In this document: positions 56,893 through 64,000 of the stretch, one piece after another
How positions within the stretch are numbered: position 1 is the stretch's first letter
Layout: each line of letters begins with the position of its first letter
Assembly (NCBI RefSeq): GCF_900637685.1
Contig: NZ_LR134388.1
Span: 3,747,001 to 3,811,000 of the forward strand
DNA from: Legionella sainthelensi
Lineage (GTDB): Bacteria > Pseudomonadota > Gammaproteobacteria > Legionellales > Legionellaceae
Reading direction: 5' to 3'
Length of the DNA: 64,000 nucleotides
The notes under the pieces: generated by a model
The model's input: only the letters and a program-made list of their open reading frames with translations
What the model was told of the DNA's origin: nothing
Databases searched by the model: none
Position numbers and translations under genes: made by a program

Positions 56893-58095
56893 ATGCAAAA
56901 TGAATCCAAATCAGTTTTATCACAACTCCCCATAAGTATTTGGACTTTAGGTTTTGTCAGCATGCTCATGGATATTTCATCTGAAATTATTCATAGTTTA
57001 CTCCCTTTGTTTTTAACCACTGCCTTAGGCACAAGCACTTTTGTAATCGGAGTAATTGAAGGTTTAGGAGAATCAACATCACTCATTGTCAAAATATTTT
57101 CGGGCGCGCTAAGTGATTATTTGGGACAAAGAAAAGCTCTTGCTGTGATAGGTTATGCAATGGGGGCTATATCAAAACCATTGTTTGCCATAGCGTCTAC
57201 AAGCAGTGTGGTTTTAGGCGCTCGTGTATTTGATAGAATAGGAAAAGGGGTGAGAGGAGCCCCTCGAGATGCGCTTGTTGCTGATATTGCACCCCATGAG
57301 TTAAGAGGCAGTGCTTTTGGACTTCGTCAAGCATTGGATACTGTAGGTGCGGTAATTGGTCCTTTATTGGCAGTCGCATTAATGATCCTTTTTGCAAATG
57401 ATTTCCGAATTGTATTTTGGATAGCAGTCATTCCTGGCATCGTATCCGTTATGCTTCTTATTTTTGGAATCAAAGAACCTCGAACTCCTGTGCCATGTGA
57501 AAAACGTATCAATCCACTGAATCGTAAAAATTTATCTCGTTTAGATATGGCCTATTGGTGGCTTGTTATTATTGGTGCGATTTTCACGCTTGCTCGTTTT
57601 AGTGAGGCTTTTCTGGTGTTACGGGCTATTGATGTTGGAATGCCAATTGCTGTAGCTCCGATTGTAATGGTTATTATGAGCTTCACTTATGCTATTTCTG
57701 CTTATCCGTTTGGAAAACTTGCCGATCACATGAGTCATTCTAGACTATTAATGATGGGCATAGTTATTTTAAGTATTGCCGATGTATTGCTTGCAATAAA
57801 TCACCATTGGACGACGCTCATAGCAGGTGTTTCGCTTTGGGGGATTCATATGGGGATGACACAAGGCTTACTGGCAACGATGGTCGCAGATATTTCTCCA
57901 GTGGATTTACGAGGAACCGCTTTTGGTTTCTTTAATTTAGCGAGTGGGTTGATGATGTTCGTCGCAAGTATGCTCGCAGGTTTTTTGTGGGAGCACTTTG
58001 GAGCATCAATTACATTTTATATGGGGGCTTTTTTTTGTGTGATTGCTCTAATTGGCCTAATTTTCAGCGGTATTAAATTAGGCTATCAGCTATAA
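56893..58095 (+). CDS. Major facilitator superfamily (MFS) transporter
   Basis: This is a 400-aa, 12-helix protein with MFS signature loops: LSDYLGQRKALAVIGYAMG between helices 2 and 3 (motif A) and FGKLADHMSHSRLLMMGI in the second half. GKGVRGAPRDALVADIAP is a segment seen in the YcaD/tetracycline-like subgroup. It lies 30 bases after the antiporter gene, on the same strand, so co-transcription is possible. Substrate not known. Confidence 0.87.
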   Translation: MQNESKSVLSQLPISIWTLGFVSMLMDISSEIIHSLLPLFLTTALGTSTFVIGVIEGLGESTSLIVKIFSGALSDYLGQRKALAVIGYAMGAISKPLFAIASTSSVVLGARVFDRIGKGVRGAPRDALVADIAPHELRGSAFGLRQALDTVGAVIGPLLAVALMILFANDFRIVFWIAVIPGIVSVMLLIFGIKEPRTPVPCEKRINPLNRKNLSRLDMAYWWLVIIGAIFTLARFSEAFLVLRAIDVGMPIAVAPIVMVIMSFTYAISAYPFGKLADHMSHSRLLMMGIVILSIADVLLAINHHWTTLIAGVSLWGIHMGMTQGLLATMVADISPVDLRGTAFGFFNLASGLMMFVASMLAGFLWEHFGASITFYMGAFFCVIALIGLIFSGIKLGYQL

Positions 58096-58588
58096 AATTG
58101 ATCTCATAATTAAACAAATATTTAAAGTTTGATTATGCGACGTTAATTTTAACTGGAACTTACAGGAGATAATAATTCCGGTAAAAAATAGGTTTTATTT
58201 GCCGTAATCCAGTCCAATAGTTTGCATCTTCATAACAAGCGTGTCGCTACCTCGTTAAAAATTCTGGGACATCCGAGTCCCCAGAATTCACTCGCCAACG
58301 CGACAGGTTAAAGGACGCGATATGCCTTCATTATAAAGGCAACGAAGTTGTTAAAACATGAAATTTGTATCCGAATACAACCCTATACCTGCCGATCTGA
58401 TAACTGTGGTAGAACAGTTCAATTAACTCATTATATAATGCATATCAAGACAGATTGGAACTGAGCATTTACCTAAACGGTCCTATTCTCTAGGAGATGA
58501 CTCTTATAGCCTGAACTCATTCATTGCTTGATTTAAAGTGAAAATTATGTGATATAATTTTACAAAATACGTCTATATTTAGAATCTT
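58096..58588. other. 493-base intergenic region with a nested inverted repeat
   Basis: An imperfect hairpin near 58260-58288 (AATTCTGGGAC versus GTCCCCAGAATT, one bulge) is enclosed by TGTCGC (58242-58247) and GCGACA (58300-58305). The fold spans 64 bases. No coding frame is convincing. Confidence 0.45.
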
Positions 58589-59977
58589 ATGCCCAATTTT
58601 TTTCAAGAAGTATGCCAGCTTCCTGGTAAAGAAAAACTGAATGTGCACGCTCTATTAATCACAAAGCTCTCTAGTTATAATGCTGAATCAATTCAAGACA
58701 AACAATTTATCCGATCTATAGTTCCCGATATCAAAAACTTATTTCATAACCACGAACACTCTTTCATAACTCTTGCCTTTGTTTTAAAGCATCACTTAAA
58801 GCAAAATCCTGGGATTTCCCCCCCTCTTAAAACATTTATTAATCATGTGGTTGATGCAACAAAAAATCCCTCTTTTCAAAATTACTTTAAACAAAGTAAA
58901 ATTAGTGCAGAAAACCTAGATTGTCGAATAGCTCGAATTTTTGAATCCAATCTTGCAATAAGAATGCTCCAAAATCCAAGCCCCGCAACATGGAGTTGTA
59001 TCAATAAAGTAAGTAGCAATATTATTCAATTTATAGAAAAAAATTATGATGAGTTTCTCTTCAAGAAGTTTTTGGAGAATTTAGGACCTGATCTCGAAAA
59101 TCCGGGGAAACCTAAACTTCCTTTAGCTTTTGGACGTTATCCAAATACCCCGGATATTAAGCAAATTATTGAAACACTAAAGGAAGAAAAAAATCTTGCC
59201 AGAATAATGTTAATTCATTTCATGTTCATGCGAAATGTTTATTGTCAAAGTGCTCTTGATTTAGAGATTCAAAATCAAATCAAAACCTTTGGCTACAAAG
59301 GGAGCTTAAAAGAGTTTATTTTAGAAAATGAAGGTATAGATACCGATATTGGCCCTTTTTTCTGGAGCTATACATCGTTTCCTTTATATAGCGACAGAGG
59401 TAGAGATAAATTTATACCTCAAGAATCTCAAAGATTAGGCATCTGTATCACCCCTGAAGATAGAGAAGAGTTCCCGTTATTTGAGACCTCATGGAATCCT
59501 GATTGTATTTGTCAAAAAGCAGATCTTCATTCAAGTTACACTCAATCCCTTATTAACCGGGAGATTCCGTATGTTGCTGGGCCTTCCGGAATGACATCAC
59601 TGTTAAGTGCAAGCATGTTATTTATGGGGCAATTTGAAAGCATGGAAGAGCATCATCAATACATCTTGGCCATCATGTCATTTATTGTAGGAGGAGGGCT
59701 TCACAGTATTCACGAAGTGCTTACTGTCCCACATGAGCGATTAGGATTACTCGATGCCTATAAAATCGATGGACCCCATGCCGGCAACTACAACGATTTC
59801 TTTAGCTTATTTAGAGATAATGAAACAATCACCCAAAATATTAATCTTGCCTGGAAAGATACTATTCACTGGATGAGCAAAAAATATCCTGATCTTGTGC
59901 CCATCCAAAACTCCCCCCCCCCTAAAGAAGAAGGAATATTTGAAAAATTGAAAAACATATTCCATTTTTGCTTATAA
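58589..59977 (+). CDS. Hypothetical 462-aa protein, effector-like
   Basis: The family is not recognised. The protein is soluble, without signal peptide, and helix-rich. Residues about 335-390 hold a more conserved-looking core: YVAGPSGMTSLLSASMLFMG, EHHQYILAIMSFIVGGGLHS and IHEVLTVPHERLG, with several His and Glu that could be catalytic or metal-binding. The C-terminal end is rich in Pro, Lys and Glu and then hydrophobic. It begins the run of three effector-like genes at the right edge. No strong ribosome-binding site precedes the ATG. Confidence 0.55.
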   Translation: MPNFFQEVCQLPGKEKLNVHALLITKLSSYNAESIQDKQFIRSIVPDIKNLFHNHEHSFITLAFVLKHHLKQNPGISPPLKTFINHVVDATKNPSFQNYFKQSKISAENLDCRIARIFESNLAIRMLQNPSPATWSCINKVSSNIIQFIEKNYDEFLFKKFLENLGPDLENPGKPKLPLAFGRYPNTPDIKQIIETLKEEKNLARIMLIHFMFMRNVYCQSALDLEIQNQIKTFGYKGSLKEFILENEGIDTDIGPFFWSYTSFPLYSDRGRDKFIPQESQRLGICITPEDREEFPLFETSWNPDCICQKADLHSSYTQSLINREIPYVAGPSGMTSLLSASMLFMGQFESMEEHHQYILAIMSFIVGGGLHSIHEVLTVPHERLGLLDAYKIDGPHAGNYNDFFSLFRDNETITQNINLAWKDTIHWMSKKYPDLVPIQNSPPPKEEGIFEKLKNIFHFCL

Positions 59978-60148
59978 AGAAGTCGATTTTCACCAAAAAA
60001 AGCCATTACCTAGGGATTTTACTTACATTTTTTAATCATAACCCTATTATCAAATAGCAGTCGACCGTCAAATTTAAATCAATTTGATTTATTTCGCCTC
60101 AGTGTATTATAATAAATTAAAGCCTAAATACATTTATGGGAGAACGCT

Positions 60149-61417
60149 GTGCCTAAATGGGAAGAACTACAAAGATCTCTATCATTAAACATCAATGCAC
60201 CTTCTCAACACGATGTTAGCAAATTAGAATTATGGTATTTGCAGAATATCAGTCAACAACCCCCTTATAAAAGTTCTGCGACTATTGAAAAAAAATTAAC
60301 CCTTCTCAAACAAGAAATTGTGACTTTTCTTAATTCAGTTGCTGATATTACTGCCACTAAAGCTTCGGAAAAATTTGACCATCTAGACGGTATGAATGCG
60401 CTACAATATGCCAGCAAAAAGGGATATGATGTATATCTGAAAAGCATTTTAGAAAAAGATAATCGAGCCATTAATCTTGCAACAGGTGCACAACTTACCC
60501 CATTGCATATTGCTGCACTTTATGGGCATCATTTTACGGTACAAATTTTACTCGAATTCGGAGCCTCCACTACGCTGAAGACTCGCCTGAGACAATCTCC
60601 AGCTCATCTGGCTTTATCCATGCCATCAACTGTTAATGCGGTAAATAAGATTGATATCATGGAGAAGAAAGAAGCTATATTTTGTGAGATATTAAAAAAT
60701 AACCCTGGAATTATAACCGCAACTGATGACAGTGATAATACCCTAGCCCATATCGCAGCAGACAATGGATTTACTTCCATTTTGGAAGACATGCGTGCCC
60801 ATCACCCTGGCGTGCTGAGATTGAAAAATTCAACTTCGCACAGCCCCCTTCATCGCGCAATTTTAAGCAACCAGGATCCGTGTATCCATGTTTTAATTCA
60901 AGATGAATCATTATTATCTATCTCAGATAAGGTCGGTCGATTACCAATTCATTATGCCGCTTTATCCGGTAAAGACTCTATATTGGAAAACCTTGCCAAA
61001 GAACCTTATCTAAACGCTCAAGATAATCAGCTAAAGACTCCTTTGATGCTCGCAGCAAGCCAAGGGCATATTGATAATGTAAAATTTCTGATCCAAAAAG
61101 GCGCGGATGTGAGCTTACAGGATCAATATGGAAAAGATGTCCTTTATTATGCAGTAATGTCATTAAACACTGAGCTGGTCAAATGGTTAATATTTAATGT
61201 AGATGAAATAGATATTAATCAACAAGATAAGTATGGAAGAACGGCGATAATGAGTTTATTACATGAAACAAAAAAAGAGGATATTGAATCTCAGATAATT
61301 AATGAATTAGTCGATGATTTTTTAAAAGCAGGGATTAAACTTGAGTTAACGGATAAATATGGTAACTCATTACAAAACTACATTGATAGCAGAGCTATTG
61401 TTAGTTTTAAAAATTAA
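60149..61417 (+). CDS. Ankyrin-repeat protein, probable Dot/Icm effector
   Basis: Roughly eight to nine ankyrin-like repeats are visible, including NALQYASKKGYDVYL, TPLHIAALYGHHFTVQILLE, NTLAHIAADNGFTSILE, LPIHYAALSGKDSIL and TPLMLAASQGHIDNVKFLIQ, in a 422-aa soluble protein. The start is a GTG with GGGAGAAC upstream. Ankyrin proteins are a major Legionella effector class that binds host proteins; no enzymatic domain is seen here. It is followed 38 bases later by the kinase-like gene, and the spacing allows an operon. Confidence 0.8.
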   Translation: MPKWEELQRSLSLNINAPSQHDVSKLELWYLQNISQQPPYKSSATIEKKLTLLKQEIVTFLNSVADITATKASEKFDHLDGMNALQYASKKGYDVYLKSILEKDNRAINLATGAQLTPLHIAALYGHHFTVQILLEFGASTTLKTRLRQSPAHLALSMPSTVNAVNKIDIMEKKEAIFCEILKNNPGIITATDDSDNTLAHIAADNGFTSILEDMRAHHPGVLRLKNSTSHSPLHRAILSNQDPCIHVLIQDESLLSISDKVGRLPIHYAALSGKDSILENLAKEPYLNAQDNQLKTPLMLAASQGHIDNVKFLIQKGADVSLQDQYGKDVLYYAVMSLNTELVKWLIFNVDEIDINQQDKYGRTAIMSLLHETKKEDIESQIINELVDDFLKAGIKLELTDKYGNSLQNYIDSRAIVSFKN

Positions 61418-61455
61418 TTACTTCAGTAATTACAATGTCAGTACAGGGGTGCCCT

Positions 61456-64000
61456 ATGATTAAAAAAGTTAAACTTTTTGATAAAAATGACCCACATGAT
61501 ACATATATCGATGACATTAATAGGGACCTAGAAAAATTAAATCGGTTAATTGGTATATATAACAAAGCCTCCCTCGCTAAGAAAGCGGAGGCATTATTAC
61601 AAGTTCGTCAACAATTACTCAAAATTGATGCCAATGTTGGGGGCACAAGCGCGGTTGCCGCAATAATAATGAATTCATTTAATTACACTGAATTTTATCA
61701 AGATTTATCTCAGCAGATTAACCAGGAGCTTACTCATCTTGGTTGCCCTGGTCATAGTGCAAAACAAATAAATCAGTGGGATTTAGAAAATTGTAAAAAA
61801 ACGGAGAGCATCCCTTCTGCCTTATTATTTAAAGAAGAAACCAAGCCTGGCTTCATTGCACGCATGTTTGGCTCACAAGTCTCAACACCCATTGCAACAG
61901 CAACTCGTTTATTGAGTGAAATTGATCCTAGACTGGTAGGTGAAAATACTGAGAAAAACTATTTTCAACTTTCTAAGTTAAAACATGCTCTACGGGATTT
62001 AATTGCCTCAGAAAGCATTTCAAACTCAGATAGAGCAACATTAAATAATCTCATTGCTAAAGTGAACAATCGTCTACACAATATTGTAGAAAATAATCCT
62101 CAATTACGTTCCCAAGTATATCCACCTCTAGGAACCAATCTAGCACAAGGCTTGAGTAATTTAAGTTATGAAAACGCACAAGATATTACAGGGTTTCTAT
62201 CAGACCCAAGGAAGTTTAATGACGAAACGTTTCATCAAAAATTTGATGAGATTATACCTGGATTGGATAGATATTCTATAAAATATCTAGGTGGTGAAAA
62301 TGCTAAAAACTATTTACTTACTGATAACGAAACAGGTGCGCGCCAAGTTTTAAAAATAACCCCTAATAAAGGTAACTCCCGAAAAGCTTATGAACGGATC
62401 AAAGAAACCTCTGTTAAAGATGGAATAGCAGAAATATATGCGACAAAGCATGCCATACAGCCTGGAAATTCCGGCTACGTCTACAGCCTGGAACTTACTG
62501 AGTTTTGCGCTAAAGGAGATGTGTTATCTCATGGCATGAAAGTACAAGATAAAATTTCCCTCATCCAAAAAGACATAGCTGGACTTATAGAAGAGTCCGA
62601 TAAGGAAGCACTACACAAATTATATGAAGAATTTGGTTTGGCGGGGCAAGAAGAAGTTAACATTGAAGACAAACAAAAAATTCTTTCTCAATTAAAAGAT
62701 ACACAAATTTTAAATACAGTCAATATTTATGGGCAAATGACCGATATTTTCTTAAGATTTCAAGAAAATAATGCTTTTTTTCCAGATGCAAAACCAACTA
62801 ACTTTTTAATCAATGAATTTGATCAGGTTCTTATTGCTGATACAAAAACCTTCTTAAATACTGAAGATGGTCTCGTTCATCCCAATAAAATACAAAAAGA
62901 AGGATTATTACAATATACACTTGGATTTCGTTCTCCACAATTCGAGAACGGGGATTCAAATGGTGACCCTTTCTCTGCAGACAAAGAACATGCCTATCTC
63001 ATGGGATTAAGTTTATATTGCTATATAACTGGTACCGATATTAGCAAAGTTCCGAGGAACTCAAAAGATCATACTGCGTTTATGAATTTAGATAATGAAG
63101 TGTTTCAATCGCCTAAAGGTCAAAAATTTAAAGAATTGATTCAAGGCCTAACTAATCCTGATACAGATCTGCGTATCGGTATTCAGCAAGCAAAAGAAGC
63201 ATTACAGGCTATTGCTCAGGAAGTTAAAGTTGAAAAGTCACCCTTTAAATCCAAAACCGAAGCCTACTTTTTTGCTTTGCACAACTTAATGGAGCTTGCC
63301 AAAACCACTGATAATGAACATGTTCAGCAAGCAATTAAGGAAATGAAAATTTTAATTGAAAATCATGAGCAGAATCCTAAAAATGCCGCTATCTTACTTA
63401 CCTCTCTTGCATCCAAACTTGAGAGTGAAGAACAACAAACTCTATTACGCGACATTGCTTCAGCCATTCAAAATAGTGCTTATGAGCAAACAGCTCAGGA
63501 AAAATATGAAAACCCCTTAGCAAGGCGTTTTGAATCTGAAATGCAAATCGCCTTACTCAAAAATCCAACAGACAAAATGATGGAATCAGTGGGACATGTA
63601 TCAAAAGCCCTGCTTAATGTGATTCAGCAAATGGAGGAACAAGGTTTTGATGATATACTATCGACTTTCGCCGAAAACTTGACTAGTCGTAAAGAACAAA
63701 CAGGTTTTGGTTCGCAACCAGAACCAATTACAATGGATCAAGTAAAAGAAATTTTACAAAAAAATGATCCTAAGGACTTGAATCAAATCATGTTTATTCA
63801 GTTCTTATTTGCTCAAAAGCAAATGCGGAACTTACCTGAATCGGTGCTCCCTCCTAATCGTAATGAGCCCACAGGAAAAATGCTTGAGTTAGTTAAGGAA
63901 TATAATGATGGGGAATATCGTGATAATCCTAAGGCATTTTTTGAAAACTTCGACAGTATGAAATTGAAATTTATTTCAGATAGAAAAATGTACGGTTCCG
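61456..64000 (+). CDS. Protein-kinase-like effector (LegK-type), 3' end outside the window
   Basis: The frame is open to the window edge, giving at least 848 residues. After about 270 N-terminal residues, GGENAKNYLLTD and ARQVLKITPNKG may be the ATP loop and Lys strand, then SGYVYSLELTEFCAKGD (hinge), FFPDAKPTNFLI (Asp444, Lys446, Asn449: the HRDxKxxN catalytic loop pattern), LIADTKTF (Asp462, DTK in place of DFG), FRSPQF (APE-like) and AYLMGLSLYCYITG. This is the pattern of eukaryotic-like kinases such as LegK effectors. The missing DFG Gly/Phe may alter activity. AGGGG precedes the ATG. The C-terminal part is helical. Confidence 0.75.
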   Translation, partial: MIKKVKLFDKNDPHDTYIDDINRDLEKLNRLIGIYNKASLAKKAEALLQVRQQLLKIDANVGGTSAVAAIIMNSFNYTEFYQDLSQQINQELTHLGCPGHSAKQINQWDLENCKKTESIPSALLFKEETKPGFIARMFGSQVSTPIATATRLLSEIDPRLVGENTEKNYFQLSKLKHALRDLIASESISNSDRATLNNLIAKVNNRLHNIVENNPQLRSQVYPPLGTNLAQGLSNLSYENAQDITGFLSDPRKFNDETFHQKFDEIIPGLDRYSIKYLGGENAKNYLLTDNETGARQVLKITPNKGNSRKAYERIKETSVKDGIAEIYATKHAIQPGNSGYVYSLELTEFCAKGDVLSHGMKVQDKISLIQKDIAGLIEESDKEALHKLYEEFGLAGQEEVNIEDKQKILSQLKDTQILNTVNIYGQMTDIFLRFQENNAFFPDAKPTNFLINEFDQVLIADTKTFLNTEDGLVHPNKIQKEGLLQYTLGFRSPQFENGDSNGDPFSADKEHAYLMGLSLYCYITGTDISKVPRNSKDHTAFMNLDNEVFQSPKGQKFKELIQGLTNPDTDLRIGIQQAKEALQAIAQEVKVEKSPFKSKTEAYFFALHNLMELAKTTDNEHVQQAIKEMKILIENHEQNPKNAAILLTSLASKLESEEQQTLLRDIASAIQNSAYEQTAQEKYENPLARRFESEMQIALLKNPTDKMMESVGHVSKALLNVIQQMEEQGFDDILSTFAENLTSRKEQTGFGSQPEPITMDQVKEILQKNDPKDLNQIMFIQFLFAQKQMRNLPESVLPPNRNEPTGKMLELVKEYNDGEYRDNPKAFFENFDSMKLKFISDRKMYGS

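Noticed and set aside
1..64000. CRISPR array, tRNA or rRNA genes, integrated prophage
   Set aside because: No regularly spaced direct repeats, cloverleaf-like sequences, rRNA segments or phage structural genes were recognised when reading the window.

Overview
The window reads as a chromosomal segment of a Legionella species, probably not L. pneumophila. This is inferred from the low-GC sequence and from the mix of ordinary gamma-proteobacterial genes with large, eukaryote-flavoured or orphan proteins typical of Dot/Icm effector repertoires: ankyrin repeats, a LegK-like kinase, papain-like cysteine peptidase folds, a HAD-type protein and a SidE-PDE-like protein. I saw no rRNA, tRNA, CRISPR array or prophage structural genes.

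Layout. 1-5.8 kb: a PBP4-type D,D-carboxypeptidase (5' end possibly off-window), a GCS2-type ligase divergent from an OvoA-type ovothiol synthase, and a Maf nucleotide pyrophosphatase. 5.8-8.7 kb: orphan, effector-like genes, including a cysteine-peptidase-like gene split by one in-frame amber codon. 8.7-12.8 kb: an operon of a frameshifted GCS2 ligase, a GNAT acetyltransferase and an AsnO-like class II amidotransferase. It looks like a variant of the N-acetylglutaminylglutamine amide (NAGGN) osmolyte pathway. 12.9-17.5 kb: an ArsC-like reductase, an exported GH17 glucanase-like protein, an exported repeat (propeller-like) protein and an ArsB/NhaD permease. 17.6-19.7 kb: a graveyard holding an N-truncated CCA transferase and broken sensor-kinase pieces.

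19.7-35.6 kb: accessory genes. These are a glycine-rich membrane effector-like protein, a full-length paralogue of the split peptidase gene, an exported Asp-box repeat protein, a periplasmic Hsp20 with a SidE-PDE-like partner, a Nudix-like protein, a three-gene cassette (49-aa ORF, PhyH dioxygenase, methyltransferase), a lytic-transglycosylase-like protein, an SLC13/TrkA-C transporter and a HAD-type protein. 35.9-44.4 kb: a LysR regulator, a bicupin protein, a decayed IS6-family element that truncates a gene, and a 1556-residue protein with an M48 metalloprotease motif at its N terminus and an ABC1/kinase-like ATP-binding core at its C terminus, with a second IS6-like terminal repeat beyond it.

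44.4-64 kb: a membrane protein / FAD oxidase / PPM-type methyltransferase operon, a 760-residue effector-like protein, a LysR-LrgA-LrgB (Cid/Lrg) module, a CDF metal transporter, the RNA helicase DbpA, a small lipoprotein, a Ca2+/cation antiporter, an MFS transporter, and a closing run of three effector-like genes: an orphan 462-aa protein, an ankyrin protein and a kinase-like protein running off the right edge.

The most unusual items are the M48-kinase fusion, the NAGGN-like operon that uses a GCS2 ligase, the amber-split peptidase with an intact paralogue 15 kb away, and the small-ORF/PhyH/methyltransferase cassette. Several single-base disruptions lie in A-runs, so sequencing error is a real alternative for those.
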